Source: a virus. Taken from it: DNA of 42,948 nt. Position numbers and translations under genes: made by a program. The DNA lies in the IMG/VR virus record IMGVR_UViG_3300042868_007803, positions 1 to 42,948 of that record. One strand, written 5' to 3'. Positions 10,221-16,882 of this stretch are shown one piece after another (position 1 is the stretch's first letter; each line of letters opens with the position of its first letter). The notes beneath the pieces are model-generated. The model was not told the DNA's origin, searched no databases, and saw nothing but the letters and a program-made list of their open reading frames with translations.

Positions 10221-10892
10221 ATGAAAGAAACATTATTAGAAAAAGAATTAAAGAGATTTAACAATATAAATAATTACAAATATTATTTAAAAGAAGCGGA
10301 AGGTGATAAACCATTTGAAACCGCTGAAGATACAACTATGGATGATGTTATTGATTTGGACAATCCGGTTGAAGAACAACAACCAACATCAGGTAAAGAT
10401 ACTCAAGGTATAAATGTTACAGATATTGTAAATAAAGTTGGTGACGTTGAAGAAAAGGTGGTTGATAGTGATGATAATTTAACTAAAATTATGGACACTA
10501 TTTCTAGTTTAGAAACTAAATTAGGTAATATGGAACAAATCTTATCTAAAATAGATGATTTGGAAAATAAGATTGAAAAAACAATGCCGAAAACACCTGA
10601 ACAAAAATTGGAACTTAGAAGTTTAGATTCATATCCATATAATGTTAAACTCGATGACTTTTGGAGAAAAGATATTCCAGGTTATGATATTGAAAAATCT
10701 AATGGTGAAACATTTAAGAAAAAGGAATTGGTATTAACTCAAGATGAGGTTGATGATTATTCAGACCAAGAAGTAAGAGATTCTTTCTCAATCCCTGATT
10801 ATGATGCTGACGAAGATGATAAAAACTATAAATTTGAAAAGAAAGTGGCTTTTAAGACAGGTCCAAGTAGAATGACTGGTGGTTATTGGTAA
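10221..10892 (+). CDS. Acidic coiled-coil protein with cleavable-type leader
   Basis: A 223-residue acidic protein. It begins M-K-E-T-L-L-E-K-E-L-K-R and has a T4-protease-like site L-K-E|A near residue 25. Residues ~70-115 form a heptad coiled coil (I-M-D-T-I-S-S-L-E-T-K-L-G-N-M, then I-D-D-L-E-N-K-I). The C-terminal part is rich in D, E and Y. A charged coiled coil with a trimmed leader is typical of scaffold or internal head proteins, but no specific homologue is recognised. The gene lies in a row of similar leader-bearing genes, preceded by a TATTTAT motif and overlapped closely by the next gene. Confidence 0.65.
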   Translation: MKETLLEKELKRFNNINNYKYYLKEAEGDKPFETAEDTTMDDVIDLDNPVEEQQPTSGKDTQGINVTDIVNKVGDVEEKVVDSDDNLTKIMDTISSLETKLGNMEQILSKIDDLENKIEKTMPKTPEQKLELRSLDSYPYNVKLDDFWRKDIPGYDIEKSNGETFKKKELVLTQDEVDDYSDQEVRDSFSIPDYDADEDDKNYKFEKKVAFKTGPSRMTGGYW

Positions 10893-10894
10893 TT

Positions 10895-11086
10895 ATGGGA
10901 AAGAAAATACAACTCACAGAAACAGAATTAATCAATCTTATTGAAAAGATGGTTAAAGAATATGATAAACCAGCAATGCCATCATTCCAAAAACAATACG
11001 GAAAGAAAAAAGGTAAATCGGTTTATTATGCAACAGCAAATAAACAAAAAAGAAATCCTGAAACTTTTAAGTTAAAAAGAAAATAA
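10895..11086 (+). CDS. Small basic protein with 'LTETEL' leader
   Basis: I choose the ATG at 10895 (M-G-K-K-I-Q-L-T-E-T-E-L) because the alternative upstream TTG at 10886 lies inside the preceding gene and adds only three residues. The product is 63 residues: an N-terminal helix of the shared leader type ending M-V-K-E at about residue 19, then a very basic tail rich in K and R with motifs K-K-K-G-K-S and K-Q-K-R. A small basic protein of this kind could bind DNA inside the capsid, but this is inference. It starts 2 nt after the stop of the previous gene. Confidence 0.65.
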   Translation: MGKKIQLTETELINLIEKMVKEYDKPAMPSFQKQYGKKKGKSVYYATANKQKRNPETFKLKRK

Positions 11087-11089
11087 TTG

Positions 11090-11098
11090 ACTATTTAT
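11090..11098 (+). promoter_or_regulatory. ACTATTTAT motif
   Basis: Recurring motif, 37 nt before the ATG at 11136; followed by an A-rich leader. Confidence 0.45.
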
Positions 11099-11135
11099 AT
11101 AGAAAATAATAAAATTAAAAAAAGTAAATAAAAGA

Positions 11136-12041
11136 ATGAAAAAAATTGTAAGATTAACTGAAAGCGATATTACAAGAATCGTTAAAAGAGTTATGAATGA
11201 AAGTCCTTTATTATTAGGTGATCCTGATTACGAATCTAATTATAGAGATTCTGATGAAGATGATGATGATTTATCTGATGATGAATTTATGTCTAAACAT
11301 AGAGATTATTCACCTAGTTGGGATGTTCCTACTGATAAGAAATTAGAAAGAATGAGACGTATCAGAAATAAAAATCGTGGTGGTATGGGTATGAATGAAG
11401 CTTTAGGTTTATTAGGTGGTGATACCCCAAAATCAGGTAGAAAAATGCCAAAAAATTATCGAACCAGAGTTTTAGATACATATGAAAAATTTAAAAGATA
11501 TACTATGGGAACTAAAATAGGTTCCGATACACATTTAATTGATGAGTATGTGAAGTCTGGTGAAATGATTGAAGTTATTATGAACCCAGAAAATAATAAA
11601 AAAATATTTGTTTTAACTAAATCAGGTAGAGTATATAATGAATTAGATGAGTATATGGGTAATTATAAAAAAGAAGGTTATGAAGAATTCTTCGATTATT
11701 TAGAATCGAATAGTATGAATGAGGCTTTAGGTTTATTAGGCAAAAGAAAATATGATATCCCTAAGAAAAAAAGTATTGGTAATATAACCGGAAGAAAAAT
11801 AACGGATTATGCGAGTGCTAAAAGATATACTATGGGAACTAGAATTTCTGCTGATGATATAATGAGATATATTGATAAGGGTCATGATATATATGTATAT
11901 ATTAATGGAGATAAGAGAGTATATCTTGACAGTACTAGTGGGGATGCGTATTCTGAGAAAGATGAACATATTTTAAATGTGAAAAAAGGTGGATCTTTTG
12001 GTAGTCAGTATGATAGATTAGAAGATTATTTAGAATCATAA
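11136..12041 (+). CDS. Two-repeat leader-bearing protein, possible processed polyprotein
   Basis: A 301-residue protein with the clearest leader, M-K-K-I-V-R-L-T-E-S-D-I-T-R-I-V-K-R-V, ending M-N-E|S at residues 20-23. The same M-N-E tripeptide recurs at 86-88 and 194-196, each time followed by A-L-G-L-L-G. After the second and third sites comes a duplicated ~100-residue domain: both copies contain K-R-Y-T-M-G-T-[KR]-I and end in a D/E-Y-L-E-S segment. The body between leader and first repeat is very acidic. The pattern suggests proteolysis into three pieces. Function unknown. Confidence 0.75.
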   Translation: MKKIVRLTESDITRIVKRVMNESPLLLGDPDYESNYRDSDEDDDDLSDDEFMSKHRDYSPSWDVPTDKKLERMRRIRNKNRGGMGMNEALGLLGGDTPKSGRKMPKNYRTRVLDTYEKFKRYTMGTKIGSDTHLIDEYVKSGEMIEVIMNPENNKKIFVLTKSGRVYNELDEYMGNYKKEGYEEFFDYLESNSMNEALGLLGKRKYDIPKKKSIGNITGRKITDYASAKRYTMGTRISADDIMRYIDKGHDIYVYINGDKRVYLDSTSGDAYSEKDEHILNVKKGGSFGSQYDRLEDYLES

Positions 12042-12064
12042 AATTAAAAAAAATTTAATAAAAA

Positions 12065-12093
12065 AAATCTCCTAACAAAGGGGATTTTTTTAT
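12065..12093 (+). terminator. Rho-independent terminator
   Basis: Stem AAATCTCC / GGGGATTT with loop TAACAAA, followed by a T tract. It separates the leader-protein genes from the primase gene. Confidence 0.8.
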
Positions 12094-12116
12094 GCCTTTT
12101 TACTATACTTACAATA

Positions 12117-13064
12117 ATGGATTATTCTCTTATTACAGATTTAGTTATTTCAATATTTGGAAACATTAAAAAAACTTATCACGGAAACTCACAAGTTACC
12201 GTTGATTGTCCTTTATGTTCCGCTGATAAAGGTGTTGATTACGATGGAAAAGGAAACCTTGAAATAAACCTTGAACAAGGTTTATCACATTGTTGGTCTT
12301 GTGAAAGAACACCCGGAACAATTGATGGGCTTATTAAAAAGTTTGGAAATAAAACCGAATATAAAACATTTAAAGTTATCGCTCCCGAATATGATTATCA
12401 AATCAATAAAAGGAAATATACCAAAAAAGATAATAACATAACCGAATTCCCAAAAGAATTCATCCCCTTTTCAACAATAAACAAAAGAAACTATATTCAT
12501 CTTCAACCATATAATTACATCTTATCAAGAGGCTATACGGATGAATTACTTAAAGAATATAATATTGGGTTTTGTTTAGAAGGTAAATATAAACAAAGAG
12601 TAGTTGTTCCCTTATATGATAAAAAAGGTAATATAATTTATTTCTCAACTAGGTCATATACAGGTGCTAAACAAAAATATTTAAACCCTGATACGGATAA
12701 AGATGATTTAATATTTAATGAGAATAGAATTGATTGGGAAAAACCTATATATATAACTGAAGGTGTATTTGATGGATTACCAATACCAAATCACTTCTTA
12801 TTATTGGGTAAGTCATTATCAGAGTTTAAATGGAAAGCAATATATGATAACGCTAAATCGGATATTGTAATTGCTTTGGATCCTGACGCTAAAGAACAAG
12901 TGTATAAGATGTATCAAAAGTTAAATGCGGGTAAATTAAGGAATAGAGTATTTGTATTACAATATTCAGATGATAGAGATTTAGGTAAATTATTTGAAAA
13001 TAAAAAAGATTTTAACGATACAATATTGAATTACAGACATTTAAGTGAAATTGAAATAATTTAA
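12117..13064 (+). CDS. DNA primase (CHC2 zinc ribbon plus TOPRIM)
   Basis: A 315-residue primase that makes RNA primers at the replication fork. The N-terminal zinc-binding domain has C31-x2-C34 and C59-x2-C62 with H58 beside the second pair. The TOPRIM domain shows I-T-E-G-V-F-D-G with the metal-binding Glu at 215 and A-L-D-P-D-A with Asp at 255 and 257. The protein lacks a helicase domain; the helicase is encoded separately at 34 kb, as in T4-type phages. No Shine-Dalgarno sequence is present before the ATG. Length fits compact phage primases. Confidence 0.9.
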   Translation: MDYSLITDLVISIFGNIKKTYHGNSQVTVDCPLCSADKGVDYDGKGNLEINLEQGLSHCWSCERTPGTIDGLIKKFGNKTEYKTFKVIAPEYDYQINKRKYTKKDNNITEFPKEFIPFSTINKRNYIHLQPYNYILSRGYTDELLKEYNIGFCLEGKYKQRVVVPLYDKKGNIIYFSTRSYTGAKQKYLNPDTDKDDLIFNENRIDWEKPIYITEGVFDGLPIPNHFLLLGKSLSEFKWKAIYDNAKSDIVIALDPDAKEQVYKMYQKLNAGKLRNRVFVLQYSDDRDLGKLFENKKDFNDTILNYRHLSEIEII

Positions 13065-13075
13065 TTTAAAAAACA

Positions 13076-13106
13076 TTTGGAAGTATAAAAAATTATATTA
13101 CCTTTG
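13076..13106 (+). promoter_or_regulatory. Bacteroidetes-type promoter
   Basis: TTTG at 13076-13079, 19-nt spacer, TACCTTTG at 13099-13106, matching the -33/-7 consensus TTTG / TAnnTTTG of Bacteroidetes. It drives the gene at 13141. Confidence 0.8.
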
Positions 13107-13127
13107 TATCACAATAAAACAAAATAA

Positions 13128-13136
13128 ACTATTTAT
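13128..13136 (+). promoter_or_regulatory. ACTATTTAT motif
   Basis: Recurring motif placed between the host-type promoter and the ATG at 13141, 4 nt before the start. Two promoter types in series would allow early and late expression. Confidence 0.45.
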
Positions 13137-13140
13137 TAAT

Positions 13141-13578
13141 ATGAAGAAGATTAAAATAACGGAACAAGAATTAACCGACATTATTAATAAGGTAATCCAA
13201 GAGGATGAAAATCCAAAAAAAGGTAAATTATTTATACCGAGAAAAATAGATCAAAGGGATGAAGAATTAAAGAAATATTTGGATGAATTTGATTTTTCAA
13301 TAGATGATAATGATCCGAATCAACCAATATTAATATGGTCTGAACACTTCAAAAAAACCAAAGATCTTGATGGTGATAGTTGTTATGGATTTAAAAAAAC
13401 GGCTTATGATGAATTAATGGATTTGTTTTATGGTGGAATAATTGAAGAAGGTGGATTGACATATTTTAAAGTTATTGGTGATGATAGTAAATTACCTGAA
13501 AATCACGGTTGGATAATGGCTGAGGTGGTTGATGAAATGAACGATAAAATATTTTTTTCAGTCCAACAATGGGGATAA
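13141..13578 (+). CDS. Leader-bearing protein of unknown function
   Basis: A 145-residue acidic protein. The N-terminus M-K-K-I-K-I-T-E-Q-E-L-T-D-I-I-N-K-V belongs to the shared leader family and ends in I-Q-E-D at residues 19-22, a candidate [LIM]-x-E cleavage site. The remainder (Y-G-F-K-K-T-A-Y-D-E-L-M-D and G-W-I-M-A-E-V-V-D-E) is a compact alpha/beta domain that I do not recognise. It stands alone between the primase and the first tRNA array and has both a host-type promoter and an ACTATTTAT motif upstream. Confidence 0.6.
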   Translation: MKKIKITEQELTDIINKVIQEDENPKKGKLFIPRKIDQRDEELKKYLDEFDFSIDDNDPNQPILIWSEHFKKTKDLDGDSCYGFKKTAYDELMDLFYGGIIEEGGLTYFKVIGDDSKLPENHGWIMAEVVDEMNDKIFFSVQQWG

Positions 13579-13593
13579 AAAATAAAAAAAAAG

Positions 13594-13624
13594 TTTGACA
13601 TTTAAAAAAAAAGTAGTATCTTTG
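13594..13624 (+). promoter_or_regulatory. Bacteroidetes-type promoter of tRNA array 1
   Basis: TTTG at 13594-13597, 19-nt spacer, TATCTTTG at 13617-13624. Nearly identical in sequence to the promoters at 16022 and 21367 that head arrays 2 and 3. Confidence 0.85.
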
Positions 13625-13645
13625 TATCACAAATAAGAAAAACAT

Positions 13646-13654
13646 ACTATTTAT
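13646..13654 (+). promoter_or_regulatory. ACTATTTAT motif
   Basis: Recurring motif 18 nt upstream of tRNA-Met. It shows that the motif is not restricted to protein genes, which argues for a promoter over a translation signal. Confidence 0.45.
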
Positions 13655-13672
13655 TTGTAATAAAATAAAAAT

Positions 13673-13745
13673 GGCGGGTGGCGCGGTTGGATCGCGAAGA
13701 GTCTCATAAGCTCTTATAAACCAGGATCGATACCTGGACGTCGCA
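13673..13745 (+). tRNA. tRNA-Met(CAT)
   Basis: D stem CGCG/CGCG, anticodon loop CTCATAA with CAT at 13705-13707, T stem CCAGG/CCTGG with the atypical loop ATCGATA. The acceptor stem pairs poorly in the middle. It lies between the array promoter and the first micro-ORF. Confidence 0.7.
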
Positions 13746-13783
13746 ACGATTTAAAAAAAATAAAACAATTAAAAAAAAAGATT

Positions 13784-13861
13784 ATGACAACAATTATTAA
13801 CATATTTGAATTTAACGTGATTGAGGATAGAAGCCTCGGTTTGGGATATCTTTGTGTCTAA
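13784..13861 (+). CDS. Micro-ORF of array-1 leader (25 aa)
   Basis: A 25-codon ORF beginning M-T-T-I-I-N-I-F and ending D-R-S-L-G-L-G-Y-L-C-V, followed by a strong terminator 28 nt later. Its end resembles that of the micro-ORF at 16132 (D-R, then L-G-L-G) and its start resembles that at 21473 (M-[TK]-T-[IL]-I-N-I). The repeated order promoter, micro-ORF, terminator, tRNAs supports it as a real unit: a leader peptide of an attenuator or a small expressed peptide. Ordinary ORF callers would miss it. Confidence 0.5.
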   Translation: MTTIINIFEFNVIEDRSLGLGYLCV

Positions 13862-13888
13862 TAATATGTAGTTAGAATGAATTAAAAG

Positions 13889-13919
13889 AAACCCAAACCT
13901 AATAAGTTTGGGTTTTTTT
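13889..13919 (+). terminator. Terminator between micro-ORF and tRNA array 1
   Basis: 10-bp stem AAACCCAAAC / GTTTGGGTTT, 7-nt loop, T tract. The tRNAs from Asp onwards lie downstream with no visible new promoter, so read-through or antitermination is required. Confidence 0.85.
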
Positions 13920-13944
13920 GTTTTATATTGTTATTTAAAAATAT

Positions 13945-14024
13945 GGTATCAGGGGCTGCTGGGTGTGGCTACTTGACTGTCACTCAAGAAAAACAGGTGG
14001 GTTCGAATCCCACTGGTACCGCCA
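13945..14024 (+). tRNA. tRNA-Asp(GTC)
   Basis: Acceptor GGTATCA/TGGTACC, anticodon arm CTTGA-CTGTCAC-TCAAG with GTC at 13979-13981, T stem GTGGG/CCCAC with loop TTCGAAT. One of only two tRNAs here that encode the 3' CCA. Confidence 0.9.
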
Positions 14025-14032
14025 AAATAAAT

Positions 14033-14104
14033 GTCATATTCATCTAGAGGTTAGGATCCTGAGTTTTCGACTCAGTCACACCGGTTCGAATCCGGTATAT
14101 GATA
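14033..14104 (+). tRNA. tRNA-Glu(TTC)
   Basis: Acceptor GTCATAT/ATATGAT, anticodon arm CTGAG-TTTTCGA-CTCAG with TTC at 14066-14068, T arm ACCGG-TTCGAAT-CCGGT. No encoded CCA. Confidence 0.92.
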
Positions 14105-14111
14105 CAAAAAT

Positions 14112-14184
14112 GGGTTTATAATGAAATTGGTGATCATACTTCCCTGATACGGAAGCTTTATAGGTTCAAGTCCTATTAAACCTA
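14112..14184 (+). tRNA. tRNA-Ile(GAT)
   Basis: Acceptor GGGTTTA/TAAACCT, anticodon arm CTTCC-CTGATAC-GGAAG with GAT at 14146-14148, T arm ATAGG-TTCAAGT-CCTAT. Confidence 0.9.
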
Positions 14185-14191
14185 CAAATAT

Positions 14192-14264
14192 GGGGATGAA
14201 GCTAACTTGGTAGAAGCGTCAGTCTGAAAAACTGGAGGATGTGGATCGTAACCACCCATCCCCA
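14192..14264 (+). tRNA. tRNA-Phe(GAA)
   Basis: Acceptor GGGGATG/CATCCCC, anticodon loop CTGAAAA with GAA at 14226-14228, T stem GTGG/CCAC with loop ATCGTAA. Confidence 0.88.
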
Positions 14265-14274
14265 CAAATAATAT

Positions 14275-14351
14275 ACTAGTGTATCTCCTCACTCTTATAA
14301 GGTGTAGAAAGGGTAATTGGTGACATATGGGTTCGAGTCCCATCTCTAGTA
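14275..14351 (+). tRNA. Atypical tRNA-like gene, possibly Ile(TAT)
   Basis: Acceptor ACTAGTG/CTCTAGT (one mismatch) and T arm ATGGG-TTCGAGT-CCCAT are good and the total length is normal. The only anticodon-like arm is CACT-CTTATAA-GGTG (TAT at about 14295-14298), placed where the D arm should be; a D-loop-like AATTGGTGA follows it. Either a degenerate tRNA or a rearranged tRNA-like RNA. Confidence 0.45.
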
Positions 14352-14356
14352 CAAAT

Positions 14357-14427
14357 GGGATAAAAGCACATAAGGATGTGCAGACCCTAAACAGGGTAAG
14401 GCTTGGATTCGAATTCCAGATATTCCA
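14357..14427 (+). tRNA. tRNA of unclear identity
   Basis: Acceptor GGGATAA/ATATTCC, D arm GCAC-ATAAGGAT-GTGC, T arm TTGGA-TTCGAAT-TCCAG. The anticodon stem ACCC/GGGT encloses a six-nt loop TAAACA, so the anticodon cannot be read with confidence. Confidence 0.55.
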
Positions 14428-14445
14428 CAAAAAAAATTAAAAAAA

Positions 14446-14476
14446 TTTGTAAATATTAAAAAAAGAGGTATATTTG
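14446..14476 (+). promoter_or_regulatory. Bacteroidetes-type promoter
   Basis: TTTG at 14446-14449, 19-nt spacer, TATATTTG at 14469-14476. The ATG of the next gene is at 14481, so the transcript would have almost no 5' leader. Confidence 0.75.
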
Positions 14477-14480
14477 TAGT

Positions 14481-15338
14481 ATGGCAAAAATAGAAACATT
14501 AAGAGGTAAATTTCCTCAAATTACTGAACAAACATTTATTCGTTTATTTGAGGGTGACAAGACATCTACTAAAAAGTATGCTGAATTTTTACTTTCCGCT
14601 TGGAATAGAAAAGGGACAAATTATGGTGGTTTAAGGGGTGTTGATGACTATATTAAATTGGTTGAGAATTTTGAGAAATTAACCCATTATATTGATAATA
14701 AGGATATATACTCTTATGGAGATATTCAATCAATAGTTGGTGTTGTTAAAATAGCTGAAGCTGAAAAAAATGAAAAATCTTTTGATAAGGATGAAAACAT
14801 CTCAATTATTGAAGAAACTGAAGATTATATCTTTTTGATACCTAAAACACACATTGGTTCATTAAAATATGGTTCTAATACTAAATGGTGTACATCATCA
14901 TCAACAAGTCCGGGAACTTTTAAAAATTACACCGATAGAGGATTTTTGGCTTATTTGATAGATAAGAAAAATAAAAAGACGAATAATCAAAATAAATTGG
15001 CTTTTTATTTTACAAATAAAGAAAACTTACTTACACAAGTAATCCAAATCTTTAATCAATTAGATTCAACTGTAAATGAAAACCAAGTAATACAGAGTGG
15101 TTGGGATATTATGTTATTGAGTAAACTTATAACTAAATTGAGAACTCATTTATTTGAGTATAAGGAACAAGAAAAAGTTAGGGTTGAAGTATCTAAAACG
15201 ATGGCTAAATTAAATGAAATTAGATATGATGATTTTTTTAATGCTTTGAATACATTAAGAGTAAATCCTGAAAATATTGAAGAATTGAGAAGTGCTTTAG
15301 GGTTAGTTAAGACTTCAATGAAAAAAATCAAAGTATGA
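14481..15338 (+). CDS. WC-motif phage protein, short form
   Basis: A 285-residue protein of a family seen four times in this window. The N-terminal part has G-D-K-T-S-T-K-K-Y-A-E-F (about residues 29-40), equivalent to S-D-P-S-P-T-K-K-Y-F-E-W in the protein at 23503. The core motif is Y-G-S-N-T-K-W-C-T-S-S with W136-C137, followed by a Tyr and beta strands (F-L-A-Y-L-I-D-K-K, K-L-A-F-Y-F). The invariant 'K/R-W-C' suggests an active or binding site, but I know of no assigned function. It heads a three-gene operon: its last 4 nt overlap the next start. Confidence 0.75.
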   Translation: MAKIETLRGKFPQITEQTFIRLFEGDKTSTKKYAEFLLSAWNRKGTNYGGLRGVDDYIKLVENFEKLTHYIDNKDIYSYGDIQSIVGVVKIAEAEKNEKSFDKDENISIIEETEDYIFLIPKTHIGSLKYGSNTKWCTSSSTSPGTFKNYTDRGFLAYLIDKKNKKTNNQNKLAFYFTNKENLLTQVIQIFNQLDSTVNENQVIQSGWDIMLLSKLITKLRTHLFEYKEQEKVRVEVSKTMAKLNEIRYDDFFNALNTLRVNPENIEELRSALGLVKTSMKKIKV

Positions 15339-15682
15339 GAAGTGTAAAACAAATCAGAAGGGTGAAATATACTGGTGATTGGATATCAAATGTTGATATG
15401 TCAAATATAACTTATCGTTTATTCACTTATAATGGTTTGAATTGGAATGTTATTTTAAGGAATAATGGGATAGGTGGTTGGACAATTAGATTATGTTGTG
15501 ATGATAGTGATGAATTATATGTATTTAATTCAGGGGTAAATAGAATGTCCATATCAATAAATGACGATTTAATTAATGAATTGGATGGTTGGTATTATGA
15601 AGATATAACTGAATTGAAAAATAGGTTAGAAACAGATTTAATATTATTATTAAGGAAATATGAGGAGTATATCGAAACTTAA
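15335..15682 (+). CDS. Small protein of unknown function (MRSVK start)
   Basis: A 115-residue acidic protein starting M-R-S-V-K-Q-I-R-R-V-K. No domain is recognised. It has a beta-rich middle (L-N-W-N-V-I-L-R-N-N-G-I-G-G-W-T-I-R-L) and a helical acidic end. The 'M-R-[ST]-[ILV]-[KS]' opening is shared with the genes at 15660, 31086, 31325 and 31577, all short proteins. It overlaps the WC-motif gene by 4 nt and the next gene by 23 nt, so translation is coupled. Confidence 0.65.
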   Translation: MRSVKQIRRVKYTGDWISNVDMSNITYRLFTYNGLNWNVILRNNGIGGWTIRLCCDDSDELYVFNSGVNRMSISINDDLINELDGWYYEDITELKNRLETDLILLLRKYEEYIET

Positions 15683-16004
15683 AATAAATGTAAAACGAGA
15701 TTTCCAAGAATGGTTGGAAGTGACTCATCAACGACTACTTAATTTTCCCTACACTCCGAGACCTGTAATTGTATGTAATGATGGGTTTAGTATGTCAGTT
15801 CAAGGAGGAGTATACACATATTCATCCCCAAGAGAATTTGTAAGTAATTTTACTGAAATGGAAATTGGATACCCCTCACACTTTGAAGAATTGATTCATA
15901 GTTACGCTGAAACTGATGATTATACAAGAACTGTTTATCCATATGTTCCCGTAAGTTTAATTATTGAAGTGATTAAAAAACACGGAGGAATAAAAAAAAA
16001 TTAG
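15660..16004 (+). CDS. Conserved phage protein of unknown function
   Basis: A 114-residue protein with the pattern D-G-F-S-M-S-V-Q, Y-S-S-P-R, E-I-G-Y-P-S, Y-A-E and T-V-Y-P-Y-V-P followed by K-H-G-G near the C-terminus. These short conserved islands match a widespread but uncharacterised phage protein family ('F-S-x-S-V-Q ... S-P-R ... V-G-F-P-S ... Y-V-P ... H-G-G'). It is the last gene of the operon that begins at 14481. The N-terminal ~25 residues (M-R-S-I-S-K-L-K) are extra relative to the conserved core. Confidence 0.7.
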   Translation: MRSISKLKINVKRDFQEWLEVTHQRLLNFPYTPRPVIVCNDGFSMSVQGGVYTYSSPREFVSNFTEMEIGYPSHFEELIHSYAETDDYTRTVYPYVPVSLIIEVIKKHGGIKKN

Positions 16005-16021
16005 AAAAAAATAAAAAAAGA

Positions 16022-16052
16022 TTTGACAAGTTAAAAAAAAATGTTATCTTTG
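16022..16052 (+). promoter_or_regulatory. Bacteroidetes-type promoter of array 2
   Basis: TTTG at 16022-16025, 19-nt spacer, TATCTTTG at 16045-16052. The 5' leader that follows contains an imperfect hairpin, similar to the leader of array 3. Confidence 0.85.
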
Positions 16053-16111
16053 TATAACAAATGGGATATGAAAATATTTTTTCGATTTCCTTGACAAAAA
16101 CAAAAAAACAG

Positions 16112-16120
16112 ACTATTTAT
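16112..16120 (+). promoter_or_regulatory. ACTATTTAT motif
   Basis: Recurring motif 11 nt upstream of the micro-ORF at 16132 and downstream of the host-type promoter. Confidence 0.45.
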
Positions 16121-16131
16121 AAATTAAAGAT

Positions 16132-16242
16132 ATGAAAAACACGAATAAAAATATGACAAGAGTGGCGAAAGCTACAACAAAAGGTGGGGATAGAAATACC
16201 ACACTTGGTTTAGGGTGTATTATGTCTTTAATGGATGGATAA
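16132..16242 (+). CDS. Micro-ORF of array-2 leader (36 aa)
   Basis: Thirty-six codons, M-K-N-T-N-K-N-M-T-R to the end G-C-I-M-S-L-M-D-G, containing D-R-N-T-T-L-G-L-G, similar to the end of the array-1 micro-ORF. A strong terminator begins 26 nt after the stop. Its position between promoter and terminator at the head of a tRNA array is the same as for 13784 and 21473. Confidence 0.5.
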   Translation: MKNTNKNMTRVAKATTKGGDRNTTLGLGCIMSLMDG

Positions 16243-16268
16243 TACGATAATATAAAAAGATATATTAA

Positions 16269-16303
16269 AAACCCTGAACCCTAAAAAAGTTCAGGGTTTT
16301 TTT
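16269..16303 (+). terminator. Terminator between micro-ORF and tRNA array 2
   Basis: 11-bp stem AAACCCTGAAC / GTTCAGGGTTT with a 9-nt loop and a T tract; tRNA-Thr starts 9 nt later. Confidence 0.88.
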
Positions 16304-16311
16304 ATTTATAT

Positions 16312-16383
16312 TCCAGATTAGTTTAATTGGGAAAACACATCACTTGTAATGATGGGAAGTTGGTTCGAATCCGACATTTGGAT
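16312..16383 (+). tRNA. tRNA-Thr(TGT)
   Basis: Acceptor TCCAGAT/ATTTGGA, anticodon arm CATCA-CTTGTAA-TGATG with TGT at 16345-16347, T arm GTTGG-TTCGAAT-CCGAC. Confidence 0.93.
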
Positions 16384-16434
16384 CAAAGAAAAATAATAAA
16401 AAATTAATTAAGAAGATGAAACGAAAACAGTAGG

Positions 16435-16467
16435 GTGTATGGTCAATTAGGGATAGGTTGCATACAC
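16435..16467 (+). repeat. Minihelix between tRNAs
   Basis: Perfect 7-bp inverted repeat GTGTATG / CATACAC around a 19-nt loop that looks like a D-loop (CAATTAGGGATAGG). Possibly the remnant of a tRNA lacking anticodon and T arms. Confidence 0.35.
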
Positions 16468-16490
16468 TAAAAATTAAAAATAATGTATAT

Positions 16491-16564
16491 GCTCCTATAG
16501 CTCAATTGGTAGATGTACCTGGCTTTTAACCAGGGGGTTGATGGTTCGAATCCATCTGGGAGCA
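16491..16564 (+). tRNA. tRNA-Lys(TTT)
   Basis: Acceptor GCTCCTA/TGGGAGC, anticodon arm CCTGG-CTTTTAA-CCAGG with TTT at 16525-16527, T loop TTCGAAT. Confidence 0.95.
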
Positions 16565-16569
16565 CACTT

Positions 16570-16642
16570 ACTTTCGTAGCTTAATTGGTAAAGAAACTAA
16601 CTCTTAATTAGTGTGATGTGAGTTCGAGTCTCACTGGAAGTA
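16570..16642 (+). tRNA. tRNA-Lys(CTT)
   Basis: Acceptor ACTTTCG/TGGAAGT, anticodon arm ACTAA-CTCTTAA-TTAGT with CTT at 16603-16605, T arm GTGAG-TTCGAGT-CTCAC. Confidence 0.93.
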
Positions 16643-16669
16643 CTAAATGTTATTTGAAATATTATATAA

Positions 16670-16742
16670 TGGGATGTAACTCAGTCGGTAGAGTGTTTGA
16701 CTGTTAATCAAAATGTCGTGGGTTCGATCCCCTCCATCCCAG
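16670..16742 (+). tRNA. tRNA-Asn(GTT)
   Basis: Acceptor TGGGATG/CATCCCA, anticodon arm TTTGA-CTGTTAA-TCAAA with GTT at 16703-16705, T loop TTCGATC. Confidence 0.94.
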
Positions 16743-16808
16743 CAAAAATTATTGAAAAATGAACGCATGAAACAAAGGAATATAATGGTTTATTAAGTAA
16801 ATAAAATT

Positions 16809-16880
16809 GCTTCCATAGCTTAACGGAGAAAGCCCTGGTTTTCTAAACCAGCAATCCAAGTTCGATTCTTGGTGGGAGTA
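16809..16880 (+). tRNA. tRNA-Arg(TCT)
   Basis: Acceptor GCTTCCA/TGGGAGT, anticodon arm CTGGT-TTTCTAA-ACCAG with TCT at 16842-16844, T arm CCAAG-TTCGATT-CTTGG. Confidence 0.93.
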
Positions 16881-16882
16881 CA

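Noticed and set aside
9078-12041. Direct DNA repeats as CRISPR or mobile element
   Set aside because: Repeats at 11391 and 11715 are in-frame protein domain duplications; no regularly spaced array or terminal inverted repeats exist in the window.
13847-13854. TATCTTTG inside the array-1 micro-ORF as a promoter for tRNA-Asp
   Set aside because: No TTTG lies 19-20 nt upstream, and the strong terminator at 13889 would still lie between it and the tRNAs.
14357-14427. Suppressor tRNA and stop-codon recoding
   Set aside because: The loop TAAACA does not place a stop-reading anticodon after a U33, and all ORFs end normally with TAA, TAG or TGA without in-frame interruptions.
14182-14430. Minus-strand 82-codon ORF across tRNA array 1
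   Set aside because: It runs antisense through tRNA-Phe and its neighbours; the open frame is a by-product of tRNA composition.
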